Positions 50,046 through 60,081 of a stretch of 64,000 nucleotides of DNA are shown here, piece by piece (position 1 is the stretch's first letter; every line of letters starts with the position of its first letter). Below the pieces are notes generated by a model. That model ran no database searches and had not been told where the DNA came from. It saw only the letters and a program-made list of their open reading frames with translations. This DNA is from Lactiplantibacillus mudanjiangensis. GTDB lineage: Bacteria; Bacillota; Bacilli; Lactobacillales; Lactobacillaceae. The stretch covers positions 496,001 to 560,000 of the forward strand of contig NZ_BJDY01000003.1 in NCBI RefSeq assembly GCF_005405385.1, in the 5' to 3' direction. The position numbers and the translations under genes were made by a program.

Positions 50046-50046
50046 T

Positions 50047-50093
50047 AAAAAGCGCCAGTCAGCGACGAACTTGTCACTGACTGGCGCTTTTGA
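50047..50093 (+). terminator. Terminator of alarmone synthetase gene
   Basis: AAAAGCGCCAGTCAG...CTGACTGGCGCTTTTG hairpin. Confidence 0.88.
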
Positions 50094-50216
50094 TGAATAA
50101 CGGTTGAAGTAGTTTAATATTTTAAGGCGTAAATACTTTCACTAAGAACCAACTCATGTTAGGTTTAAAATGTTGGTTATGATTAATTGAAATATTTTAG
50201 GTTTAATAACTAACAA

Positions 50217-50813
50217 TTATTTATTTGATTGTGATTCTGGTGGTAAGTCAGCAATTGCTTTAAAGGGTTTACCGCGATACCACCAGTCATTAATGAAGGC
50301 TGCAAGGGTTTCTGGTGATTCTTGAAGATCCGTTTTTAGCCAGTATCGGACAACGCCAACGATGCCGTTCAAATAGTACTCGAACATATACTGACCTTCA
50401 CGAGCACTGATATTACCAATAAGTGATTGATTATGTTCGAGAATTTCACGTTTGGTAGTGGCGATGAAGTGCATGAGAAAGTCTTGGTCTGTTGTTAGGA
50501 TGAACGATGTTACGGCATGGCGTTTTTTGACGATTTCAAAGATCCCCGTTAAAATCGCGCGTAATGAATCAGGATGCAAATGTTCGTTAATGACGGCTAA
50601 AAGTTCCTTAGTCGCATCTTGTTCCATGGTGTGCATACAGTCTTTGACGTCATCATAATGGGCATAGAACGTCCCCCGGTTAATGTCGGCCATTTTACAA
50701 ACGGCCGTCACTGTAATCTCATTCAACTCTTGATGTTGTAAGAGTTGAATAAGGCTATCTTGAATTAATCGTTCGGTCATTTGTGCTCGACGATTGTTTT
50801 TTGTACCTACCAC
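50217..50813 (-). CDS. TetR family regulator of the adjacent MMPL gene
   Basis: A 198-residue regulator. HTH at about 12-55 (MTERLIQDSLIQLL, ITVTAVCKMADINRGTFYAHYDDV) and a helical C-terminal domain of the TetR_C type usually found with YhgE/MMPL membrane proteins. GTG start with GAGGTGAAA upstream. Divergent from the giant membrane gene; the shared 180-bp region has two AACATATTGTT motifs, its likely operators. Confidence 0.85.
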   Translation of the reverse strand: MVGTKNNRRAQMTERLIQDSLIQLLQHQELNEITVTAVCKMADINRGTFYAHYDDVKDCMHTMEQDATKELLAVINEHLHPDSLRAILTGIFEIVKKRHAVTSFILTTDQDFLMHFIATTKREILEHNQSLIGNISAREGQYMFEYYLNGIVGVVRYWLKTDLQESPETLAAFINDWWYRGKPFKAIADLPPESQSNK

Positions 50814-50911
50814 TTTAATTTCACCTCATTATTTGAACAATACGCCATTAATTGTTTATTTAATGACGAAATTATGAAAATTGTTGGTTGATATTTCATT
50901 CGCTTTCAACT

Positions 50912-50941
50912 AACATATTGTTATTATTTAAACATATTGTT
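50912..50941. promoter_or_regulatory. Two AACATATTGTT operator-like motifs
   Basis: Direct copies at 50912-50922 and 50931-50941, 19 bp apart, each with AACA-N3-TGTT symmetry, between the divergent TetR and MMPL genes. A related AACAAT...ATTGTT dyad is near 50834-50856. Confidence 0.5.
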
Positions 50942-50993
50942 GATTAAATGTCACGATGTCGTTTTAGAATCTGAATTAGGGAAGGGATATAGA

Positions 50994-53900
50994 TTGAAAG
51001 GGAGCCGTAGACGCTTTAGTATACAGGCGGCGATTTGGTTAGTGATTATGGTGGCGGCCATTTTCCTATTACCAAACGTTAGCACACTGGTTCGTGATAA
51101 GGGCCAGACGCAACTACCAAGTAGTGCGAAGAGTCAAGTTGCGCAAGTGATTCAAAACCATTGGGGGCGTAATCAAAATAATACGCGTCAAGTGGTTGTT
51201 GTCTTTAGCAATGGCAACTCACCATTAACTGCTGCACAAAAGGAACAGATCGATGGGACGATCCAACGTTTCAAAGTGCAAAAGTCGAAGTATCATGTGA
51301 AGTCCATGACGGCCGCCAGCGATAATGCGGCCGCTAAGAAACAATTGATTTCAAAAGATAAGTCAACTGAATTACTACAGTTAATGGTTGGTAAAAACCA
51401 AACAGTCGAAAATATGACGACCAACATTACTGAAGGGGCCAAGACGAGTGGGGTTAAAACCTACATTACTGGGAGTGACATCTTAAATGATGACTTTACC
51501 CAGGAAACGGAAGCCGGGATTCAGAAGACCGAAATTATTACGGTTATCTTTATCTTTATCGTTTTAACGTTAGTCTTCCGGTCACCAATTACACCGTTAG
51601 TGTCATTATTGTCAGTTGGGGTCTCGTTCATTATTTCGTTGAGTATCGTAATGAACTTAGTTGATAAGTTTAATTTCCCACTGTCAAACTTTACGCAAGT
51701 CTTCATGGTCGTGGTCCTCTTTGGGATTGGGACTGACTACAATATTTTACTGTTTGATCAATTCAAAGAAGAACTCAGTCATGGCGATAGTCCAGTCGCC
51801 GCGACTGGGCGTGCATTAAAGATTGCTGGGCGGACAATCCTCTATAGTGGGTCTTCACTATTAATCGGGTTCTCAGCATTAGGATTAGCAAACTTTTCAA
51901 TTTATCGTTCAGCCGTTGGGGTTGCGGTCGCCGTGGCGATCTTATTGTTAGTTTTATTAACTTTAAATCCATTCTTCATGGCGTTACTCGGACCACGGTT
52001 GTTCTGGCCAAGTAAGAAGTTTGCTGGTGGTAGCACGAGCAAGATGTGGCACGGTATTTCAATGGGGTCAGTTCGTTATCCCTTGATTGCCTTGCTTGTT
52101 GTCTTTGGGGTGTCATTACCATTTATTCTTACTTATAATAGTGAATTAAACTATGATACGTTGGCTGAATTAAATGATACGATTCCAGCCAAACAAGGGT
52201 TTAAAGTCGTTCAAAAGCATTTCTCTAAAGGGACGGCGGAACCATCAACGTTATATATCAAGACGGATCATGCCTTGAATAACGAGAAAGACTTGAAAGT
52301 CATTGATAACTTGACCAAGCAATTGAAGAAGGTCAAAGGTGTCAAAACGGTGGCATCTGTCACCCAACCAGGTGGTTCAGAAATTAGTGCACTTTACTTG
52401 AAGAGTCAATTAGGCACTGTGACTAGCGGGATGAAGACCGCTGGGAGCGGGTTAAGCAAGATTAGTAGTGGCTTGGATAGTGCTAATTCTAAGTTGAAGA
52501 GCTCAAATATGTCTTCTGGGGTTAGTGGTGCGAAGAAGTTAGCTACTGGTGCTAAGAGTTTGAAGGCTGGGATCGTTACTTATGCTAATGGTGTTTATAC
52601 CGTTAACAATGGTTTAGATCAGTTGAATAGTAAGACCGGAACGTTATCTAGTGGGGTTAATAAACTAGCAAGTGGTGCTAGTCAAGTTAGCACCGGGTTG
52701 AATACGTTGAACAGTAAAACTGGAACATTGGCAAGTGGTGCTAGTCAACTGTCTAGTGGTGCCAGTCAATTATCCAGTGGTACTGGTCAATTAGTTACTG
52801 GTTCAAGTCAGTTAAAATCTGGATTAGTTACGTATACTAATGGTGTTTACACGGTTAATAGCGGTTTGAATCAGCTTAATAGCAAGACTAGTTCTTTAAC
52901 TTCAGGAATTAGTGAACTATCTAGTGGAACGAGTACGTTATTTAGTGGTACTCAATCCTTAACTTCTGGTTTGGACACATTAAACAGCAAGAAATCAGCG
53001 TTAACTTCTGGAACATCAACGTTAACTTCTAGTGTTGCTCAATTACAAACTGGAGCTTCACAAGTTGCTAGTGGATTATCTCAATTAGAAGCACAAGTTA
53101 AATCAGCAACTAGTTCAGCAGATACGTCACAACTAGCTACATTAACATCGAGCTTAAATAAACTGAATACAGAAATGCAAAAATTAGTAGATGCTTCTGG
53201 TACAGTTAGTTCTAGTGTGTCATCGATCAATACTGCAGCTGAAACTTTCAGTAATTCACAAAGTGCAATGACGACTGATATGGGCACGATTAAGAGTGCT
53301 TTGATGAGTGCGTCTAGTGCCGATGCGGCTGGGACTACTTCAACCAGCACAACTAGTACAAGTGTTAATGCTAATGCAGTTGCTTCGGCAGCCATTGCGG
53401 CAGCTGGATCTTCAGCAACATCTGAAGAAAAAGCAGCGATTTCTTCAGCAGTTACATCACAAGTCAATGCGCAAAATAGTGCCAATGCTAGTTCAACTAG
53501 CTCAACTGCAACAACCCGTGCAAATTCATCTACCACAAATGCGGCGGCTGGTTTGCAAGCGTTGAGTGATTTACAAACACAATTAAGCAGTTTGTCATCA
53601 GCTACGACTCAATTGAAGAGTTTGAGCACTAGTTTAAGTAGTTTATCTAGTCTCAGTACTTTAGCTCAAGGCTCAATTACGGCAAATAACGCTTCCTTAC
53701 AAGCAATTAGTAAGTTAGAAGAAGCAATTACTGGGATGCAACAAATTGAAGCTGCTTTAACAGGTAGTGGGTCACAAACTGGTTTAGTTAGTGGTTCTAG
53801 CCAAGTATCTGAAGGCTTAACTAAACTACAAACTGGGACACAATCAATGGCTAGTTCGTTGAATGAATACACTAATGGTGTTGCAAGCGCTGCTTCTGGT

Positions 53901-55292
53901 GCCAACAAACTTAATACTGGTGCTTCAAAATTAAATAGCGGTGTTAATACTTTGAGTTCACAGGTGCCAACATTAACAAGTGCTATCAGTGCTTTAGCAA
54001 CCGGTACTAATAAATTAGCCAATAATTCTGCTTCTTTAAATAGTGGTGCAGGACAAATAAATAGCGGTGCTGTTAAATTAAATAGTGGTGCGGCTCAATT
54101 GGCCAGTGGTACTAGCAAGTTAAACGCACAGGTGCCATCATTAGTTAGTGGTGTTAGCAAGTTAGCAAGCGGTGCTAGCCAAGTTTCAACTGGAATGACT
54201 AGCTTACAAAGTCAAATTCCTACGTTAACAAGTGCTATCAGTGCTTTGGATGCAGGAACTAATAAGTTAGTTGCTAGTTCAAGCAAGTTAACGAGTGGTG
54301 CAAGTCAATTAGCTACTGGTAACCAAACGATGTACACGACGTTACAAAGTCTGGTTAAGCAAATGTCAACCTTACAAAAGGGCTTGGCTTCTGCAAGCAC
54401 TGGGACGAAGAAAGTTAATAAGGGTGTCAAATCAGCCAATAGTTACTTAACTGGCGTGAAAAATTCTGATGCTGCGAAGACTTACTACGTACCTAAGAGC
54501 ACGTTGAAGGGCAAGACTTATGCGTCAGCGTTGAAGGCTTACATGTCTGGTAACAACCATGCCACGAAGTTGACGATTGTCTTAAACGATAATCCAAGTT
54601 CGAAGACGGCGATGAACCGGATTTCAGCTATTCAAACGCAAGCCACGAATACCTTGAAAGGGACTGTCTTAGACGGTGCCACGATTGCTATTGGGGGCCA
54701 AACTTCGGAAACGAATGATACCCAATCAATCGCTTCAAGTGACTTCATTCGGACGGCCGCGATTATGTTAGTCGGGATCTTAATTGCTTTGATGTTCATC
54801 ACGCGTTCGGTCTTACAACCGTTCTACATCTTAGGAACATTATTGTTAGCCTACATTATGTCCTTAAGTATTACGCGGATGTTGAGTAACTGGTTCTTAG
54901 GTCAAAGCATGTTAACCTGGAATACACCATTCTTCGGATTCATCATGTTAATTGCCCTTGGGGTCGATTACAGTATCTTCCTGATGATGAAGTATCGTGA
55001 ATTCGATAATTCTGCTGCAACGCCAAGCACACGAATTGTTCGTGCGGCTGGTGTGATCGGGGCGGTTGTCTTATCCGCTGCCTTGATCTTGAGTGGGACT
55101 TTTGCCGCCTTGATGCCATCGGGTGTCTTGACCTTGATTCAAGTGGCAATGGTCGTCATTATTGGATTGGTGATCTTAGTCTTTGCCATTCCAGCGATTA
55201 TTCCTAGTTTGATTCGCTTAACCTACCCGTTAACGGATCGGATGGAGAATGAAACAACTGCAGATAAAAAAACGAAGCGTAGTCGCAACTAA
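50994..55292 (+). CDS. Giant MMPL/RND-type membrane protein with Ser/Thr/Asn-rich central domain
   Basis: A 1432-residue membrane protein. One helix at about 12-29, an extracytoplasmic domain, and a first bundle of about five helices (179-345, with GIGTDYNILLFDQFKEE) match MMPL. A Ser/Thr/Asn/Gly-rich region of some 660 residues (about 480-1140) with recurring TLASGASQLSSGASQL-type heptads resembles YhgE/Pip proteins; a low-complexity Ser/Thr/Ala block lies near 780-860. A second MMPL bundle (about 1250-1412, GVDYSIFLMMKYREF) ends the protein. Probably exports or organises lipid or envelope material. TTG start at 50994 fits GAAGGGA; the ORF extends to 50937 without a ribosome site. Confidence 0.85.
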   Translation: MKGSRRRFSIQAAIWLVIMVAAIFLLPNVSTLVRDKGQTQLPSSAKSQVAQVIQNHWGRNQNNTRQVVVVFSNGNSPLTAAQKEQIDGTIQRFKVQKSKYHVKSMTAASDNAAAKKQLISKDKSTELLQLMVGKNQTVENMTTNITEGAKTSGVKTYITGSDILNDDFTQETEAGIQKTEIITVIFIFIVLTLVFRSPITPLVSLLSVGVSFIISLSIVMNLVDKFNFPLSNFTQVFMVVVLFGIGTDYNILLFDQFKEELSHGDSPVAATGRALKIAGRTILYSGSSLLIGFSALGLANFSIYRSAVGVAVAVAILLLVLLTLNPFFMALLGPRLFWPSKKFAGGSTSKMWHGISMGSVRYPLIALLVVFGVSLPFILTYNSELNYDTLAELNDTIPAKQGFKVVQKHFSKGTAEPSTLYIKTDHALNNEKDLKVIDNLTKQLKKVKGVKTVASVTQPGGSEISALYLKSQLGTVTSGMKTAGSGLSKISSGLDSANSKLKSSNMSSGVSGAKKLATGAKSLKAGIVTYANGVYTVNNGLDQLNSKTGTLSSGVNKLASGASQVSTGLNTLNSKTGTLASGASQLSSGASQLSSGTGQLVTGSSQLKSGLVTYTNGVYTVNSGLNQLNSKTSSLTSGISELSSGTSTLFSGTQSLTSGLDTLNSKKSALTSGTSTLTSSVAQLQTGASQVASGLSQLEAQVKSATSSADTSQLATLTSSLNKLNTEMQKLVDASGTVSSSVSSINTAAETFSNSQSAMTTDMGTIKSALMSASSADAAGTTSTSTTSTSVNANAVASAAIAAAGSSATSEEKAAISSAVTSQVNAQNSANASSTSSTATTRANSSTTNAAAGLQALSDLQTQLSSLSSATTQLKSLSTSLSSLSSLSTLAQGSITANNASLQAISKLEEAITGMQQIEAALTGSGSQTGLVSGSSQVSEGLTKLQTGTQSMASSLNEYTNGVASAASGANKLNTGASKLNSGVNTLSSQVPTLTSAISALATGTNKLANNSASLNSGAGQINSGAVKLNSGAAQLASGTSKLNAQVPSLVSGVSKLASGASQVSTGMTSLQSQIPTLTSAISALDAGTNKLVASSSKLTSGASQLATGNQTMYTTLQSLVKQMSTLQKGLASASTGTKKVNKGVKSANSYLTGVKNSDAAKTYYVPKSTLKGKTYASALKAYMSGNNHATKLTIVLNDNPSSKTAMNRISAIQTQATNTLKGTVLDGATIAIGGQTSETNDTQSIASSDFIRTAAIMLVGILIALMFITRSVLQPFYILGTLLLAYIMSLSITRMLSNWFLGQSMLTWNTPFFGFIMLIALGVDYSIFLMMKYREFDNSAATPSTRIVRAAGVIGAVVLSAALILSGTFAALMPSGVLTLIQVAMVVIIGLVILVFAIPAIIPSLIRLTYPLTDRMENETTADKKTKRSRN

Positions 55293-55337
55293 AAATTAAA
55301 GTAACTTTCAGTAGTATGTTATTGTTAAGTTAACTGG

Positions 55338-55384
55338 CGGTGCCGGTCGTAATCATCAGATTGCGGCGGGCACCGTTTTCTTTT
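55338..55384 (+). terminator. Terminator of MMPL gene
   Basis: CGGTGCC...GGGCACCG hairpin followed by TTTTCTTTT. Confidence 0.75.
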
Positions 55385-55400
55385 AGAGAGGGTGACCAAA

Positions 55401-55946
55401 ATGCAACGATGTGACTGGGTTGGCGACAATGAACTCATGCAGGCTTACCATGATCAAGAATGGGGTCGGCCACAACATGAGCCACAAAAACTATTTGAAT
55501 TATTGTGCCTAGAAACGTACCAGGCTGGGTTGAGCTGGCAAACGGTACTCAATAAACGCGCGGCCTTTCGCGAAGACTTTTATCAATATGATATTGATAA
55601 AGTGGCGGCAATGACTGATGAGGATGTTGAACGTTTGTTAGGCGATGCGCGGATTATTCGGCATCGGCAAAAGTTAGTGGCAACGATCAATAATGCCCAA
55701 ATGATTCAAACTTGGTCGACACCGCAGTCCTTTAGTGACTGGGTATGGTCATTTGTGGATGGTCAGCCGATTCGTCAAGCTTGGGCGACTGCGGCTGAAA
55801 TACCGTCGACTGATGAGCGGGCCAAACAGTTGTCAAAGGCGCTTAAACAGCATGGATTTAAATTTGTGGGTCCAACAACTATCTATTCATTCATGCAAGG
55901 TGCTGGGTTAGTCAATGATCACTTACAAAGTTGCGATTGGGTCTAA
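55401..55946 (+). CDS. tag: DNA-3-methyladenine glycosylase I
   Basis: A 181-residue base-excision enzyme removing 3-methyladenine from alkylated DNA. The Tag zinc-binding residues are present: Cys near residue 4 (QRCDWVG), His in YHDQEWG, and His/Cys in the C-terminal VNDHLQSCDWV. LFELLCLETYQAGLSWQTVLNKR is the family signature. The ATG at 55401 has the better spacing to GAGGG; an in-frame GTG at 55392 overlaps it. Monocistronic. Confidence 0.95.
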   Translation: MQRCDWVGDNELMQAYHDQEWGRPQHEPQKLFELLCLETYQAGLSWQTVLNKRAAFREDFYQYDIDKVAAMTDEDVERLLGDARIIRHRQKLVATINNAQMIQTWSTPQSFSDWVWSFVDGQPIRQAWATAAEIPSTDERAKQLSKALKQHGFKFVGPTTIYSFMQGAGLVNDHLQSCDWV

Positions 55947-55963
55947 ATTATAAAATTAATATT

Positions 55964-55997
55964 AAAAAAAGTCTGTCCGATTGGTCAGGCTTTTTTT
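55964..55997 (+). terminator. Terminator of tag
   Basis: AAAGTCTGTCC-GATT-GGTCAGGCTTTTTTT hairpin. The rest of the gap to 56263 (about 265 nt) is AT-rich, and I see nothing else firm in it. Confidence 0.75.
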
Positions 55998-56263
55998 GTG
56001 CGATGAAATAGGAATGAGAGCGATTTTATAAAAATCGGTCTATCCGTTAGGGGCAACCTAATTAGGGCTATTTAATAAATTCGATGATATGGGCATTGCT
56101 TAATAATTTATTGAGAATAATCAAGGCGATGATAACTGGTCTTGTATAAATTTATACTTATGAAATATATAGGATTTTAAATTGAAATGATTGAAAAAAT
56201 TTGCTAAGATACTGTCGTTGAGCTAGTGCCGGTGACGTATGGAAAATAGTTAGGAGAAAAATC

Positions 56264-58345
56264 ATGCAGAAAGTGTATTGGAAGTGGTTACTGTTTATTA
56301 TTGCTAGTCTGGGCATTCTAAAGGCAATGACACCGGCACAAGCAGCGGTAAAGACGCCCAATGGGTTATCGATGGAGAATCTATTTGCTCCCGCGACATT
56401 TAATAATAATAGCGCTCAGTTACTACCGGGGCCTGTTCATGGTTCGGAAACCACACAAATCATTCAATTGACGAATGCAAAAGATCAAGTTGGTGGCGTT
56501 TGGTCATTACCGGGTAATGAGTTTGACTTAAATCAAGATAATCACATTTCAATGTGGATCAAGATGGCGGATGCAGTCAAGAATGCTGGTGAAGGGATGG
56601 CCTTTGTGCTGCATAACGATCCGCGTGGTCGGTCGGCCGTTGCTCAGGATGAAAACGGTAAAGGTAAAGGTGAGTCGCTAGGCGTTTGGGGAATTGATAA
56701 TGATAAACGTGAAGATGATGTTCGTGAGATTGCCAAAACGGCTATTCAAAATAGTTGGGCATTGGAATTTGATAACCATTTGAATCAGAGTAAAAAGAAT
56801 GGTCGGGGTGACTCGTTTGACCGACAATTGAAAGGACAACATATTGCCTCAGATTATCCAGGCGATTATCATGCCTATGTGCAACAGGAAAATGAGCACA
56901 TAATCCTTTCAGATAAATTCCGTTACGAAATGCGCCATCAAACGAACGTGGATCGAATTTACTTTACAAATGGTCAATGGCGGCATGTTAGTTTAGATTG
57001 GCGTGCTGAAACTCATGAAATGACCTATGAGTTTGATGATATTGATGTGAATGGCAATCTTGGTCAATCGCACTTTAAACAAGTCGAAACGATTGATACT
57101 AATCAATTTGCAAGTAAGGATGGCAAACTAACCTGGGGTATGATTGGGACAACTAGTGAAGTTTTTCAACCGCAACAAGTGATTTTTGATGCGGTACCCA
57201 ATCTGATTAAAGCCAAAACGACCTTAGCGATCACCAATGAAACGCAAAAAAAAGAAGTTAATACCGGCGCACGTGTGCGGGCGACTGATCACTTGAAGTA
57301 TGCTTATACCGTTAAGTATCGTAGTGGGTTACAAAGTTGGTCAGATATTGAGGCTGATCTTAATTTGCCGACAACTGTTGATTGGTCAAGTGCTGAGATT
57401 AAATATACGAACGGTAAGACGCAAAAATTGGATAAACCGACTGATCAAAATGTTAAAGTGAAACTTGACCAGCCATTATCTAAAGATAATCAGTTGGCAG
57501 TTATCATCTTTCGGGGTCAGGCGCAAGCGGTGACCGCCGTAACACCGATTACATCAATGAATAATGTGGTACAAACGCATAAGCTTAAGACCGAAGTGAC
57601 AGCGCCAAGCTACGACTTGATTCCGGCGCGTGGTTTGGAAGTCACCCCGGCTAAGATAACTTATCGTCAAAAGAAAGGCCAATCACTGACGATCGGCGGT
57701 CAAGTCAAAGATACTTTACAGCATACGCCGTTAGCTGTAGATGATGTTAAGGTGACAGCATATTTAAAAGATCAAGAAATCGGACACACTGTTTTGAAAA
57801 CGGTCGATGGTCACCAAGGTGACTTTGAGATGAAGTTAGATACGCGTGAATTAGTGGTTGGTCAGCACACGTTATCATTACAAGCAGTGGATCGCGATCA
57901 ACATGAATCGGAAGTGGCAAAAGTGACGATTGAGGTCATTGGCGGTGAGTTAGCGTTTCAAACGGTCGGGTCTTCGGGAACTTTTGCGCCAGTCAAATTA
58001 ACCGGTAAAACGCAAGCCGCGATTCGGCAAGCTGATTGGCAATTAAAAATCCGCGACGAGCGTGGCAGTGGCTCGCGCTGGCAATTAAAAGCGACCGCGT
58101 CAGAATTCGTGAACGAAAAAAAGCAGGCGCTACGTGGAAATGTCTATTATCGTCATCAGAACCATGATCAAAAGATCGGGAGTGAAGCGATCATTGTCGA
58201 TGAACATGCCACTAAAAATGATGAAGAGACGCATGACGTGATTGATTGTTGGGAACATGAAGGATTAATCATGAAGACAAATGCGGGAGCTGTTTCAGGT
58301 AATTATACTGGGACTATTAAGTGGACATTAGCTGATGCCCCGTAA
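56264..58345 (+). CDS. Secreted L-type lectin / WxL-like surface protein
   Basis: A 693-residue exported protein. Signal peptide residues 1-28 (cleavage after AQA). A legume-lectin-like domain at about 35-315 has GMAFVLHNDPRG, ESLGVWGIDND and NSWALEFDNHLN (Asp/Asn metal-site pattern). Two Ig-like segments follow (about 330-430 and 460-565), then a C-terminal WxL-like domain ending YTGTIKWTLADAP. Such proteins are usually in csc clusters with WxL/LPXTG partners, absent here. It probably binds peptidoglycan non-covalently and contacts sugars or hosts. AGGAG precedes the ATG. Confidence 0.75.
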   Translation: MQKVYWKWLLFIIASLGILKAMTPAQAAVKTPNGLSMENLFAPATFNNNSAQLLPGPVHGSETTQIIQLTNAKDQVGGVWSLPGNEFDLNQDNHISMWIKMADAVKNAGEGMAFVLHNDPRGRSAVAQDENGKGKGESLGVWGIDNDKREDDVREIAKTAIQNSWALEFDNHLNQSKKNGRGDSFDRQLKGQHIASDYPGDYHAYVQQENEHIILSDKFRYEMRHQTNVDRIYFTNGQWRHVSLDWRAETHEMTYEFDDIDVNGNLGQSHFKQVETIDTNQFASKDGKLTWGMIGTTSEVFQPQQVIFDAVPNLIKAKTTLAITNETQKKEVNTGARVRATDHLKYAYTVKYRSGLQSWSDIEADLNLPTTVDWSSAEIKYTNGKTQKLDKPTDQNVKVKLDQPLSKDNQLAVIIFRGQAQAVTAVTPITSMNNVVQTHKLKTEVTAPSYDLIPARGLEVTPAKITYRQKKGQSLTIGGQVKDTLQHTPLAVDDVKVTAYLKDQEIGHTVLKTVDGHQGDFEMKLDTRELVVGQHTLSLQAVDRDQHESEVAKVTIEVIGGELAFQTVGSSGTFAPVKLTGKTQAAIRQADWQLKIRDERGSGSRWQLKATASEFVNEKKQALRGNVYYRHQNHDQKIGSEAIIVDEHATKNDEETHDVIDCWEHEGLIMKTNAGAVSGNYTGTIKWTLADAP

Positions 58346-58354
58346 AAACCGTAT

Positions 58355-58397
58355 CCAGGCTGTTCGGGAAGGTAATGACTCCGAACGGCCTTTTTGG
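58355..58397 (+). terminator. Terminator of lectin-like gene
   Basis: AGGCTGTTCGG...CCGAACGGCCT hairpin with TTTT. Confidence 0.8.
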
Positions 58398-58575
58398 TGT
58401 CAGTTTAACCCAATAACCACGCTGTTAGCTGGATTATCTAGCGAATAGCGAAATGTTCTTTAACAGAACGTGAAAATATCCTAAGAATTTCACATTAAAG
58501 TAGTTTTTTCTCGGTATCTTGATAAGTGTTCAAGAGGCAACACGTCGAATACTTATATCTTAAGGAGGTCAAACC

Positions 58576-60066
58576 GTGAATTTCTTTAAACGGGCATGGC
58601 TTAATCTGACGGCCAAGAAAGGTCGTTCGATTTTATTAATTCTAGTTACATCAGCTATTATGTTGTTTGTCTTAGCCGGACTACTGATTCGTAACGCCGC
58701 GGATACCGCGACGAGTAATGCGAAGAAGAGTGTCGGGGCGACAGTGACCCTTTCCGCTAATCGGGAAGCTGCATTTAAGAAGATGCGAAGCAGTACCTCG
58801 ACGAAAAAGTCGAGCAAACCTAAGCTGACCACGTCACCAGTTAAACTGAGCGATGCTAAAAAGATCGCGAAGTTAAGTAATGTGTCAAGTTACAGTGCCA
58901 CGGTATCAACATCGGCTAACGCCAAAGGTTTTGATGCCATTTCAACGTCTAGCAGTAGTAGTACCGGTGGCGGTATGGGCATGAAAGGCGGCATGAGTAG
59001 TAGTTCTAGTTCTGGCGATATTGCCATTTCTGGGGTGACTTCAACCGCATCAACATCGGCTTTTGAAGAAAAGTCGAGCAAGATCACTAAAGGTCGTGGG
59101 ATCACGACCTCAGATGAAGGCACAAATAATGTCGTCATCGAAAGCGAATTGGCCAAAGAGGATAGTTTAAGCGTCGGTGATACGATTAAGTTGAAAGCGA
59201 CGACTGGGAGCAAGAAGACTTATACAATGAAGATTGTTGGGATTTATAAGGCTTCTTCAAGTACAAGTACGCAACAAGGACCAGGTGCCACTGATCCATC
59301 AAACAGTGTTTATACGTCATATACCTTTGCCAATACGGTTAAGGGTTCGAAATATAAGAACACTGCGGATTCGGTTACCTCTAATGTTTCTGATCCAGCT
59401 AAGGTTAGTTCCGTTAAAACTGCTGGTAAGAAGTTAATCAATACCTCAAAATACTCATTGTCTACCAATGATAGTAGTTATCAAACGGTTAAAGCGTCCA
59501 TGGACAACGTCAAATCCTTCGCGGATAAGATTGTTTGGTTAGTGGCGATTGCTGGGACGATTATCTTAGCCTTGATCGTGATTTTGATGATTCGCGAACG
59601 TCGTTACGAAATTGGGGTCTTGTTATCCCTCGGTGAAGCGCGTTGGAAGATTGTGGCCCAATTCTTTGTTGAAATGGTCATGGTCTTGATTGTCTCAATC
59701 GTGATTGCTGGTGCTGGTGGGAAGTTTGTTGGGAATAAATTGGGACAACAATTAGTGTCACAACAAACGACCACGGCGACAACGAGTTCAACCAGTACCC
59801 AGACCCAAGGTGGTCAACCAGGCGGTAGTGGTGGTGCCCCAAGTGGTAACAGCAAGCCAAGCGGTAATATGGGTGGCGGCGGTGCTCCTGACGACAGTAG
59901 CAGTAGTAGTACGTCGTCAACGAAACAAGCTGAATTGGATGTCAGCGTGACGGTCTTAGACTTAGTTGAACTCGGTGGTTTCGGGTTAGCGATTATGTTC
60001 TTATCGATCATGTTAGCATCTGGTGGGATTCTTCGACTACAGCCGAAGAAAGTCTTAATCGATTAA
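58576..60066 (+). CDS. FtsX/MacB-like ABC permease with low-complexity loops
   Basis: A 496-residue permease. Helix 1 (about 14-36), a large extracytoplasmic MacB-like domain (37-310), then helices near 318-342, 365-388 and 465-488. The external domain contains a Ser/Gly/Met block (SSSSTGGGMGMKGGMSSSSS) and a second Gly/Pro/Ser-rich loop of about 60 residues before the last helix (GGQPGGSGG..., GNMGGGGAPDD). GTG start with AAGGAGG. It pairs with the ATPase 15 nt downstream. No sensor kinase adjoins it, unlike BceAB modules. Confidence 0.85.
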   Translation: MNFFKRAWLNLTAKKGRSILLILVTSAIMLFVLAGLLIRNAADTATSNAKKSVGATVTLSANREAAFKKMRSSTSTKKSSKPKLTTSPVKLSDAKKIAKLSNVSSYSATVSTSANAKGFDAISTSSSSSTGGGMGMKGGMSSSSSSGDIAISGVTSTASTSAFEEKSSKITKGRGITTSDEGTNNVVIESELAKEDSLSVGDTIKLKATTGSKKTYTMKIVGIYKASSSTSTQQGPGATDPSNSVYTSYTFANTVKGSKYKNTADSVTSNVSDPAKVSSVKTAGKKLINTSKYSLSTNDSSYQTVKASMDNVKSFADKIVWLVAIAGTIILALIVILMIRERRYEIGVLLSLGEARWKIVAQFFVEMVMVLIVSIVIAGAGGKFVGNKLGQQLVSQQTTTATTSSTSTQTQGGQPGGSGGAPSGNSKPSGNMGGGGAPDDSSSSSTSSTKQAELDVSVTVLDLVELGGFGLAIMFLSIMLASGGILRLQPKKVLID

Positions 60067-60081
60067 TTGGAGGTGTTGGAT

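Noticed and set aside
53081-53536. 151-codon minus-strand ORF rich in Ala, Val and Leu
   Set aside because: It is the complement of the low-complexity Ser/Thr/Ala region of the giant MMPL gene.
52400-54400. DNA-level tandem repeat or assembly artefact in the MMPL gene
   Set aside because: Repetition is at the level of degenerate amino-acid heptads with varied codons, and the frame is intact throughout.
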